Source of the DNA: JANWKQ01 sp964624635
GTDB taxonomy: Bacteria; Bacteroidota; Bacteroidia; CAIKAF01
Direction: 5' to 3'
Assembly (NCBI GenBank): GCA_964624635.1
Contig: CAZUXM010000009.1
Span: 6,805 to 70,804 of the forward strand
Length of the DNA stretch: 64,000 bases
The notes under the pieces: model-generated
Told to the model about the DNA's origin: nothing
Seen by the model: the letters and a program-made list of their open reading frames with translations, nothing else
The model's database searches: none
Made by a program: the position numbers and the translations under genes
Part shown: piece after piece, positions 17,676-25,780 of the stretch
Numbering within the stretch: the first letter of the stretch is position 1
Layout of the letters: every line of letters begins with the position of its first letter

Positions 17676-18257
17676 TTATAAATATTTTAAAGCCACCTTA
17701 ATTATTTCCTCCACTTTTAAATCCGCTCCATGTTCCTGCCTCACCCTTACGAGTACTTTCTCCACCCCTGTTTTAGGAAATCCAAGTGCAACAAGCGCCA
17801 ATAATGCCTCTTGATTACCACCTGAACCGCCTGAAAGTTCAACATTTGCGAACCCACCCTTACCTACTTTATCTTTTAAATCAACTATAATTCTTTCGGC
17901 ACTTTTTGCTCCAATTCCTTTTATCTTTTTTAGTGTATTAAGGTCCGAACCGGCAATAGCTTTCTCAATTTCAACAGGATTTAGGGATGATAATATCATC
18001 CTTGCTGTTGCAGCACCTACTCCACTAACACTAATTAATAACCTAAATAATTCGCGTTCATGCTCATCAGCAAAACCATATAATACATGTGCATCCTCTC
18101 TAATCGCTAAATGGGTAAGAATTTTTACCGATGGAGTATCTTTGATTTTTGTATATGTATGTAAGGAAATATGAGCAATATATCCAACGCCGTTGCAATC
18201 AATTACTGCATAGGTTGGGGTAATACTATCCAATTTGCCGGCCAAATGATCGATCAT
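17676..18257 (-). CDS. ruvA: Holliday junction branch migration protein RuvA
   Basis: 193 residues, full length. Three RuvA domains are visible: the N-terminal OB fold (MIDHLAGKLDSITPTYAVID, DEHERELFRLLISVSGVGAA), the tandem helix-hairpin-helix region (GVGAATARMIL and IKGIGAKSAERIIVDLKDKV), and a C-terminal RuvB-contacting helix bundle (ALLALVALGFPKTGVEKVL). It works with RuvB and RuvC, which are not here. It lies 33 bp before sprA on the same strand. The GC hairpin at 18270-18289 lies just upstream of its start. Confidence 0.96.
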   Translation of the reverse strand: MIDHLAGKLDSITPTYAVIDCNGVGYIAHISLHTYTKIKDTPSVKILTHLAIREDAHVLYGFADEHERELFRLLISVSGVGAATARMILSSLNPVEIEKAIAGSDLNTLKKIKGIGAKSAERIIVDLKDKVGKGGFANVELSGGSGGNQEALLALVALGFPKTGVEKVLVRVRQEHGADLKVEEIIKVALKYL

Positions 18258-18269
18258 ACACGTAATAAT

Positions 18270-18289
18270 TTACGGCTTTAGGGCCGTAA
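18270..18289. other. Small hairpin upstream of ruvA
   Basis: TTACGGC (18270-18276) pairs with GCCGTAA (18283-18289) around a 6-nt loop. No T-run follows on either strand, so it is not a clear terminator. It could be part of the ruvA leader. Confidence 0.4.
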
Positions 18290-18443
18290 CATTTTCATTT
18301 TAAGTAATTTAGTTCAAGTAAACGTGTACTATAGGCCGTTATTTTTGAGTTTTAGAGTGCCAAATATAGTAAAAAACCACTGTTAATAACGGTTTGCGCC
18401 AATTTTAACACGTATGAAAAAAGGGTGAATAAGAGGTGAGATT

Positions 18444-19355
18444 TTAAAGGGTGGTCTTCATTTCCTTTCGGATTTGTTTGGCTGTTTTCATCCTTCCGTC
18501 ATGACTCCAGCCCGGCGGCATAAACATATATTTGATTTTGTTTGCTAGTCCGGGGGCCTTTTTTACATCCCTAAACAAGTCAACATATTCATGAAAGGCA
18601 ATTTTGATAGGGTTATAAGAATGGATTTGAGTGGTTAATCCATAAGTAGCCTTTCTTCCTTCGGGTTCGAAAGTACCGAAGAGTTTATCCCAAATAATAA
18701 ATATACCTGCATGATTACGATCTAAGTATTCCAGCTGGGTACCATGATGAACTCTATGATGTGACGGTGTATTCATAAAATACTCCAAAAAACCCATTCT
18801 TTTAATCGTCTCCGTATGTAACCAAAATTGGTAGATTAAACTCACCGACATTTGCATAAGGATAAACATGGGATGAAAACCCAACAAGGGCAACCACATC
18901 CACCAAATATATTTATGAGTTAACTCACCCCACCCCTGACGAAGTGCTGTAGCCAAATTATAATCTATACTGCTATGATGATTTACATGTCCACACCAAA
19001 ACAACCGAATTTGATGGCATGAACGATGGTGGGTATAAAAAGCTAAATCTTCTAAGAATAACAAGGCTACAAAATACAATACCCATTGCCAGGTGTTTTG
19101 TGGTTGAAGATCAAATAACCTGTATTCATATATAAACATGAAGGCGATCAATGCCAGATACTTCATAAATACATTAATAATTGCACTACCTACTCCCATA
19201 GCTATACTGGCAAATGCCTCTTTACCATTGTACTTAGGTAAGTGTTCTAAATGGCGAACCAACAATTCAACAAAAATGAGGATGATAAATGCAGGAATAG
19301 CCCACGTAATTACAGGATCTGTTTCGGCAGTATTAAAATTAATTGGCGGTAACAT
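18444..19355 (-). CDS. Sterol desaturase / fatty acid hydroxylase superfamily membrane enzyme (AGMO-like)
   Basis: 303 residues with four to five membrane helices (about residues 14-30, 50-75, 85-105 and 150-180). It has the full histidine set of the non-haem di-iron superfamily: HRSCH (HX3H), HVNHH (HX2HH) and HRVHH (HX2HH), plus NHAGIFIIWDKLFGTFEPE. The last block is closest to alkylglycerol monooxygenase (TMEM195) and to the common bacterial 'sterol desaturase family' rather than to ERG3 or ERG25. It should use O2 and an electron donor to hydroxylate or desaturate a lipid in the inner membrane. It lies about 4 kb from the oxidosqualene cyclase, so a role on triterpenols is possible but unproven. 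Confidence 0.85.
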   Translation of the reverse strand: MLPPINFNTAETDPVITWAIPAFIILIFVELLVRHLEHLPKYNGKEAFASIAMGVGSAIINVFMKYLALIAFMFIYEYRLFDLQPQNTWQWVLYFVALLFLEDLAFYTHHRSCHQIRLFWCGHVNHHSSIDYNLATALRQGWGELTHKYIWWMWLPLLGFHPMFILMQMSVSLIYQFWLHTETIKRMGFLEYFMNTPSHHRVHHGTQLEYLDRNHAGIFIIWDKLFGTFEPEGRKATYGLTTQIHSYNPIKIAFHEYVDLFRDVKKAPGLANKIKYMFMPPGWSHDGRMKTAKQIRKEMKTTL

Positions 19356-19688
19356 GTAATGGTTGATTGTATTCTACAAACTTACGATGCTTAATCGAAA
19401 ATGTATGCATGCATACAAAGAATCATCTATTATTTTTGCAAAACACTTTAACTGCAAGGAATTAAATATTGAACTATACAGGCCTGATAGTAGCGGTAGC
19501 CCTTTTCGCAGCAAAACCGGCAGCGGATAGCTGGAACCGAGGCAAGGCCGAGCTCATGAGCAAATCAGAAAAAAATTAGCTGCGAATAAAAGCTGCCTAA
19601 ATTATAAATAAATAATTATCAGACATTTAATCAATTTCTTTAACAAAATTTTAAAAACTGGCACGATTTTTCGTATGATAATCATCGA
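19356..19688. other. Divergent intergenic region with a GC-rich patch
   Basis: 333 bp between divergent genes. It contains the GC-rich patch described at 19481-19600. I see no ORF or tRNA. The promoters of both flanking genes must lie here. Confidence 0.5.
19481..19600. repeat. GC-rich hairpin patch, possible dispersed repeat
   Basis: A patch much richer in G+C than its surroundings, with short complementary words (for example CAGC-GGATA-GCTG near 19521-19533) and a repeated AGCTGC. Its composition and style resemble a dispersed intergenic element rather than a gene. No second copy was identified in the window. Confidence 0.35.
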
Positions 19689-20724
19689 ATGATCAGCGTT
19701 TTACAAAACACCGAGGAGTTATTGCAGCAATATGATGCCTATGCTGCAACAAATATATTCCCCGAACATCCAAAAGGGATGTATGATGGGGTTCGCCATA
19801 TCATGAGCATCAAAGGAAAAAGAATTCGACCATTATTAGCATTACATGCCTGCGATATTTTTGAAGGTAATATTCAAAAAACGTTAGGTGCTGCTCATGC
19901 CGTTGAAGTATTTCACAATTTTACCTTAGTACATGATGATATTATGGATAATGCGTCCGTTCGTCGTGGAGTAAAAACTGTACATGAAGTATACGGTAAT
20001 AATGTTGCCATTCTTTCGGGTGATGTAATGTTATCATACGCCTACCAATACCTTACGGAGAACAATGAGGATTGTGTAATGGATTTGGTGAAAGTATTTA
20101 ATCGTACCGGTATTGAAGTCATGGAAGGTCAACAATTAGATGTGGACTTTGAAACCAGATTAGATGTTACTGAAAAAGAATACATCGAAATGATCAAATT
20201 CAAAACATCTGTTTTATTAGCTTGTAGTGTAAAATTAGGAGCTATTGTTGCCGGTGCTAGTGCTGAAGATCAGGAAAATATATATCAATTTGGATTACAC
20301 CTTGGATTGGCATTTCAAANNNNNNNNNNNNNNNNNNNNNNNNNNNNNNNNNNNNNNNNNNNNNNNNNNNNNNNNNNNNNNNNNNNNNNNNNNTAGTTTT
20401 GGAGAAGCAGACAAAGTAGGAAAACGAATTGGGGGCGATATACTTAACAACAAAAAAACCTTGTTGCTTATTACTGCACTTAATAAAGCTGAAGGTGGGG
20501 ATAAAGAAAATTTACTTTCTCTATTAAATGAGAAAGATGAAAATAAAAAAATTGAAGGAGTTAAAAATTTATTCAATCAATTGGGAGTAAAAGAATATGC
20601 AGAACAAAAAATGCAGGAACTTTTTACGACTTCATTAGAATTCTTATCAAAAGTAAAAGCGGATTCAGATCGCAAAAAAAACCTGGCTCAATTTGCTGAG
20701 AAGGTTTATTATAGAGAATTCTAA
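19689..20724 (+). CDS. Short-chain E-polyprenyl diphosphate synthase (FPP/GGPP type), interrupted by gap
   Basis: The N-terminal part has GKRIRPLLALHACD, the first Asp-rich motif in FTLVHDDIMDNASVRRG, GDVMLSYAYQY and MEGQQLDVDFE. After a 74-N gap (20320-20393) the C-terminal part continues with SFGEADKVGKRIGGDILNNK. The second Asp-rich motif (DDYLD) is expected exactly in the gap. The halves are in different frames at 74 nt; about 19 nt of real sequence would be enough for the missing QDDYLD-type block. Phe is the fifth residue before the first DDxxD, an aromatic at a position that restricts chain length, so C15-C20 is favoured over C40. It could supply FPP to the squalene synthase at 25.8 kb. 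Confidence 0.9.
20320..20393. other. Assembly gap (74 N) inside the prenyl synthase gene
   Basis: The flanks AFQ and SFGEADKVGKRIGGD should be joined by about 7 residues, so the real missing sequence is probably near 19 nt. The length must be 1 modulo 3 to keep the frame. Confidence 0.85.
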
Positions 20725-20739
20725 TTCTAGCTATTATTT

Positions 20740-21915
20740 CTATTTAATCTTATACGTATACAAATCCCATGTATTGATGGTTGTTTTTTTATCATCAGTG
20801 TGACCATAAGGAAACAATACACCTATGGTATTGCTATCAAATACTTTTACCACTACTTTTTTATAATCGTATGTATATCTCGAAACATAATCAGTTCCAA
20901 AATCAATACTAAAGCTATTTACAATCTCCATTTGTGAGTCATCAATCTCTACATAAATGCCGGTATAACCAACCCATACCTTCACATACCTACCTTCACT
21001 TAACTTCCCCATAAATTCTGCCCCACGACCTTCGCTAGGTGTTATTTTTTGAGAAACCTGCTCAATATAACCGTTGTTATTTTTGTACATTCCAATACCT
21101 ATTTCAGTGGTATAAGTTTTCGCCTCTGCATCAGAAGCGCTGGTAAGATATGCATTGTAAATAATGGTAAAACTCTCATCAGTAATATCGGTTACCAAAT
21201 CATTGTCACGAAACCAAATGCTTGATAACGTTTTCGCTTTTAATACCGGTTTTGCAAGATCTGTGATATCCACCTGATAAACATTTTCAAAATGGCTATC
21301 GCCTCCTGAATAGGTAATTATGTAAAGAGAATTTTTTGAATCAGACACATAACCCTTTACATAAAATAAATTTTTACTGATCTCCAGAGTGGTTGTAACA
21401 CTCTCTTTCCCATTTTCCTGAACTATGATTTTTATTCCATGCACATAGTCATCTTTAAATACATTGACCATTTTGTTACCTCTATAAAAACAAACTAATT
21501 GTTCGTTATTTACATTTTGTTGCCCTTCTACATGAAATGAAGGATCTCTTTGTATTAAATTACTGTTGGAAAGGGTTGATGTACTAGCATAATAATGTCC
21601 ACCATAAAAAAGTAAACATGTATCGTTAATTACTGATGAATGATCTAATACACCATTAAGATTTGACCAATACATATCTCTTACAAATTCGCCTTTGTTA
21701 TTAAACAAGGTTGCTATTGGATGAGAACCATTATTTTTAAAACTACCACAAGTAACCAGGTGGTTGTTTACCCATGATATATCTTCAACTGTATAACCGG
21801 GTTCATTGGTATAAGTGAATGTTTGCCAGGTGGGCATTTGAAGTTCTTGTGCTTTTAAGGGACCACCCATTACCACGAAAGCCGCAAATAATATAATTAG
21901 TTTTCCTTTTAACAT
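20740..21915 (-). CDS. Secreted protein of unknown function
   Basis: 391 residues with a clear signal peptide (KLIILFAAFVVMGGPLKAQ). The mature part is rich in beta-type alternation and short repeats of the form 'strand, turn, DG/NN, strand' (for example LFNNKGEFVRDMYWSN). This suggests a beta-propeller-like or extracellular fold, but I recognise no family. No lipobox, no C-terminal type IX sorting signal and no catalytic motif were seen. It is convergent with the prenyl synthase (15 bp between stops), so it is not part of that transcript. Confidence 0.6.
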   Translation of the reverse strand: MLKGKLIILFAAFVVMGGPLKAQELQMPTWQTFTYTNEPGYTVEDISWVNNHLVTCGSFKNNGSHPIATLFNNKGEFVRDMYWSNLNGVLDHSSVINDTCLLFYGGHYYASTSTLSNSNLIQRDPSFHVEGQQNVNNEQLVCFYRGNKMVNVFKDDYVHGIKIIVQENGKESVTTTLEISKNLFYVKGYVSDSKNSLYIITYSGGDSHFENVYQVDITDLAKPVLKAKTLSSIWFRDNDLVTDITDESFTIIYNAYLTSASDAEAKTYTTEIGIGMYKNNNGYIEQVSQKITPSEGRGAEFMGKLSEGRYVKVWVGYTGIYVEIDDSQMEIVNSFSIDFGTDYVSRYTYDYKKVVVKVFDSNTIGVLFPYGHTDDKKTTINTWDLYTYKIK

Positions 21916-22036
21916 GCTCGAAATTCCTGATTTTAATGAAAATGTGGTTGTACCCGTTTGTAAAAGTTGAATTTGGGTTGGTAAGAGATATTCTTTAATA
22001 CAAAATATATTTACTTTTAACTAAACAACATTACGT

Positions 22037-22948
22037 ATGAAAATAAGGAAGTTTAATTGTCCTACTTGCGGGGCAGCAAAAGTGAATCCTTATAAATCAC
22101 CCTACGTATGCTGCGATTATTGCGGTAGTTTGATTGATATTGACCCACATATTTGGTTACACATTCAAGATAATAACCAGAGGCAAAAACGACTTGAAGA
22201 ACTTCACCATAGAATAGTAGCGAAATCAAGAAAAGCGATGGAAACAAACGATTCGGCTGCATACCAACGATATCAGCAGGAATTCTTCAATAATTATTAC
22301 AATATATTCCCGGAGTTTATTCCTCCAACAGTTCATAAAGGAGAAATGTTCAAACAATTTTTACACACCAAGGCATCCTGGGAAACAGCAAAAAAGTTTG
22401 ATAAAACCATTCCTCTTAAAAAAAAGAAAACAGGTTTAGATAATGCCATAAAAGCATATACCATCAAAATTGATCCACATTATGACCCTCTCTTGTTTTT
22501 TCTTGATATGATGGAAGCTGCAGACAAGTATATTAAAGCGGAACTGGAAGTAAGAAATAGTAAAGAAGAATTTAACCTGCTTACCGAAATTTATCCCCCT
22601 GGGTTGGAATATCGATTTTTTATGTCAATAACAGCTCAACCTCATCTTAACTATCTTTCAGAAGCTGAGCTAAAACACTACCTGAAAAAATATGGGCTTG
22701 AGTTGGAATATGTTGAAACCCCTTCTCAAAGTACAGTAGAAGTCAATTGTACTTTTTGCAGCCACAAAATTACTACTTTAAAAAATGCCTTCCGATGTGT
22801 TTGTGAAAACTGTTATGAACTTAATCTAATTAATCATCACATCAACTGTAGTAATTGTGGAATAGAAAATAACTTGCCTGAAAAGTGGAGTTCTATTATT
22901 AACTGCTCAGGATGTGGTACCGAGATAAGAGTGCTTAGCTTGATATAA
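22037..22948 (+). CDS. Multi-zinc-ribbon protein, function unknown
   Basis: 303 residues. The N-terminus carries a zinc ribbon (CPTCGAAKV ... CCDYCG, residues 8-30). The middle (about 50-225) is helical and charged. The C-terminus has two more ribbons: NCTFCSHKI with CENCYELN, and NCSNCGIEN with NCSGCGTEI. All four-cysteine sets look intact, so three structural zinc sites are likely. No signal peptide, hence cytoplasmic. Such ribbons occur in nucleic-acid-associated or scaffold proteins, but no function can be assigned. Confidence 0.65.
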   Translation: MKIRKFNCPTCGAAKVNPYKSPYVCCDYCGSLIDIDPHIWLHIQDNNQRQKRLEELHHRIVAKSRKAMETNDSAAYQRYQQEFFNNYYNIFPEFIPPTVHKGEMFKQFLHTKASWETAKKFDKTIPLKKKKTGLDNAIKAYTIKIDPHYDPLLFFLDMMEAADKYIKAELEVRNSKEEFNLLTEIYPPGLEYRFFMSITAQPHLNYLSEAELKHYLKKYGLELEYVETPSQSTVEVNCTFCSHKITTLKNAFRCVCENCYELNLINHHINCSNCGIENNLPEKWSSIINCSGCGTEIRVLSLI

Positions 22949-23090
22949 TTTCACCGCCCTATAGTACCATTATAAAACATGCTTTACTATCAACCATGTT
23001 TCACTAACGGGGTTATACAATTGGTTAACTACTCCAAGCGAACAACCAGATTCAAGATAGTTTTGCGTAAACAATTATAATTAGAAAAGT

Positions 23091-23423
23091 ATGAAAAAAT
23101 TATTTTTAGCCATTGGGATCATTGCCTTATTAACCGCAAGCCAATCATTTACTATTGAACATAATACGAAAACCAACCACATAGCAGCTACTGCTGGTGA
23201 TGAAGTTACCTTTAAAATTAAAAATGATTCTGGCAGCGGTATTCGTTTGCAATTTAAAGGTTCGGGTGGTGATAGTGGAACCATGTCGATGAACAGTAAC
23301 ATTACTACAGAATTTACCAAAGCTGAAGGATGTAAAGTATATAATTATGAAACAGAAAAATTACTTTTTACTGTGTCTGCAGATATGGCTGGCAAAACTT
23401 TAAAGATTTCAGACTATCAATAG
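23091..23423 (+). CDS. Small secreted protein, function unknown
   Basis: 110 residues with a signal peptide (KLFLAIGIIALLTASQSF). The mature part (about residues 34-110) looks like a small beta sandwich: DEVTFKIKNDSGSGIRLQF, then alternating short strands, ending ADMAGKTLKISDYQ. No lipobox and no known family. It is followed by a strong bidirectional terminator, so it is a monocistronic unit separate from the cyclase gene facing it. Confidence 0.65.
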   Translation: MKKLFLAIGIIALLTASQSFTIEHNTKTNHIAATAGDEVTFKIKNDSGSGIRLQFKGSGGDSGTMSMNSNITTEFTKAEGCKVYNYETEKLLFTVSADMAGKTLKISDYQ

Positions 23424-23441
23424 AAATTAATTCAACCTAAT

Positions 23442-23467
23442 AAAAAACCGGCTAAGCCGGTTTTTTA
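23442..23467. terminator. Bidirectional intrinsic terminator
   Basis: AAAAAACCGGC-TAA-GCCGGTTTTTT: a near-perfect stem with A and T runs on both sides, between the stops of two convergent genes (the small secreted protein and the oxidosqualene cyclase). Confidence 0.9.
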
Positions 23468-23477
23468 TTGAATTTAT

Positions 23478-25780
23478 TTAATGTTGTTGATACATTTTTG
23501 TATATCTGATCAATGCCCATAGAGGAAAAACATTTCGATAGGAAGTGTAAGTAATCATACAATTAAAATTAAATACTCCCGAAATTTGTTCTTGAGGGAA
23601 ATCACCCCAAGAATCCTGTTTGGATNNNNNNNNNNCACCCCCTTATCAATAGCTTCTTTGTTTGGGTGTTTAGCAGCCATCAGCCCCAACAAAGCCCAAG
23701 CTGTATTGGTTACTTGAGATTGAGGATGCTCTACATATCGTTTTTGAACACAACTCTCAAAATGTTCGCCCCATCCACCATCTTCTTTTTGTATGGATAA
23801 TAAAAACTCACAAGCTTTTACAATATGATTTTTTGTTTTGGAACGCATACAATCTTTTTCGCCAGTTGCTAATAAACCTTCAATACCAAACCAAGTGGCA
23901 TAAGTAAAACAAACAGCCCATGAGCCCATCCATGATCCATCATTACGTTGTATAGATTTTAAGAAAGTATTGCCTCGTAAAATGGCCCGGTCAATTTCTT
24001 CCTTTCTATAATCATCGTATTCGCTTCTGAATTTGGTTAACCCTTGCAAACATGCAGAGGTACATTCTGCATAACTATAGTCTAACATTATATCACCAAA
24101 TACCTCAGCTGCATTCAATTTTTCAATCCACTTAGGTGCACGGGTAGGTTCGTACGAAGCCCAACCTCCATCTTTATTTTGGTATGCCAGCAATACATCT
24201 ACCGTATCCTGTAATTTTTCTTTGGTAATGGTTTTTTCATTTTCACTAAGTAATTCTGAATGATTAAACTTAATGGATGTTTTCATTCCCTCAGCCGAAC
24301 AATCAGTAATTGGCCAGCCTTGCTCAAAGGTTGAAAAAGCCCAACCTCCTTTTCTCAATGCACGATCGTAAGTATGTCTATCAGGTATTTCTTCTTTAAT
24401 TTGTTGGTCATCCATCCATTGATAGATTTTTTTTGACATAGTTGGAAATTCTTTTTCCATTCCGTTTTCCAACAATGCCAGCGCTGCAAAATTGGTATCC
24501 CAAAACTGAGAACCATTATATCCATTCATTTTGATACCATCCTCTGCCAGCCATAAATAATCATACCACCTTTCAACTGATTTTTTAAACTCTTCGCTAT
24601 CTTTTCCCAACCCATGATAAAAACATAAAGCATTCATTACATGATTTACCGGGCCCAAATTAATAGAATATGTATGTTCATTTTCTTTTTTCATTTGTTC
24701 CAATAAAAATCCGGAAGTTTTTTTTCTCCACCCTTTTAAATGGACTTTCTCATACATATTCATGCAGGAAGTTGCCAACTTTAATAATGAAGAATGCGGA
24801 GTATAAATATCAAATTCACAAAACTGATTTTTTGCTTTCTTCCAATTTACTTGATGATAGGGAGTAGTATATAACTCTTCACGAAGCTCTTTAATCAATT
24901 CCGTTTCTTCTCCGGTAATTCTGTTGGCATAACAATAAGCCATAGGCATATGCACCATTCGTGCATGACACCAATATTTAGATGGGTGAAAACTTAATCC
25001 CTTCGGAAATTTCCAAATTTCAGGTAAAATAGAATTATATCCTTTCCAACTATATACACCTAAAACGGATAAATAAAATTTACCCCAACTCGGAATAAAA
25101 TTAGCTCCCCCATTTTTATGAATCCAGTTTTTAGCCTTTATCATTCTTTGATCATCCTTCTTCTCCCCCAATAATCTTAAGGCAACATATTGTAGCACGG
25201 TACCCAACATGGTACTTTTGCCTTCAATATGTAAACCCCACCCCCCATCTTCATTCTGCATATTGTACATATATTGTACACTTAAAGATGCATATGGTTC
25301 CTTAATAGGGTGTTGAGTTAAATAGGATACGATCACCATTCCAGGTTGAAGAAACAATGGTCCACCATAATCACCCGACCAGTTCCCCCCTTCGTTTTGT
25401 AATCCTTCGTAAAAATGAAATCCTTTTTTTGCTGATGTGTAAGCTTTGTCTGCTAACGTTCCCCCAACAAAATTTTCCTCCAATGGTTGAAAATTTTTAT
25501 GTTGTAAACTAAAAAGTCGGTAGGGAAGATCTGCCGAATGAGCTTGCACTTTTTTATCAAAAACAAAAGCTTGCTTCATTTCTGATAAAAATGCCTTTGC
25601 TTCGGGTTTTTTCCAATCCTCATCAATTTTGACAACCTCCTTTAAATGAGGGGGTAAATTAAACTTCCATACCTGTCTACCTCGATGAGTTTCACAAGTC
25701 CAACAATCCCAAAAGGGCTTCTTTTGAAGACTTACATCATTTAATATCAATACTTTATCATTCACCTCGCTAGCAGGCAT
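23478..25780 (-). CDS. Oxidosqualene cyclase (sterol/triterpenol synthase)
   Basis: About 767 residues, close to plant and animal 2,3-oxidosqualene cyclases (about 730-760). The catalytic motif is GWPITDCSAEG with Asp493 and Cys494, the DCTAE-type site of oxidosqualene cyclases and not the DxDD of squalene-hopene cyclases. Other matches: WDCWTCETHRGRQVW, WCHARMVHMPMAYCY, EVFGDIMLDYSYAECTSA, FTYATWFGIEGL and multiple QW repeats. Active-site tuning residues read Tyr421 (MNGYNGSQ), Gln487 and Ile491. A 10-N gap at about residue 716 shifts the frame; read one base over, the protein continues with GDFPQEQISGVFNFNC and SYRNVFPLWALIRYTKMYQQ to the true stop at 23480-23478, as in known cyclases. Probably a peripheral membrane enzyme. 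Product (cycloartenol-, lanosterol- or arborinol-type) not decidable. The ATG abuts the divergent squalene synthase. Confidence 0.95.
23626..23635. other. Assembly gap (10 N) inside the oxidosqualene cyclase gene
   Basis: Upstream coding ends ...AIDKGV. Downstream the family-like C-terminus (SKQDSWGDFPQEQISG) is in another frame. Eleven missing bases would join them with the four residues expected from homologues. Confidence 0.9.

Noticed and set aside
18444..19355. Sterol C4-methyl oxidase or C5-desaturase acting on the cyclase product
   Set aside because: The histidine set is shared by the whole superfamily, and the C-terminal block (HRVHHG...FIIWDKLFGTFEPE) is nearer to alkylglycerol monooxygenase. 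A sterol role is kept only as a possibility.
23555..25780. Reading the cyclase as a squalene-hopene cyclase, or as a truncated gene
   Set aside because: The catalytic motif is DCSAE, not DxDD. The apparent early end is due to the gap; the true C-terminus is present in the adjacent frame.
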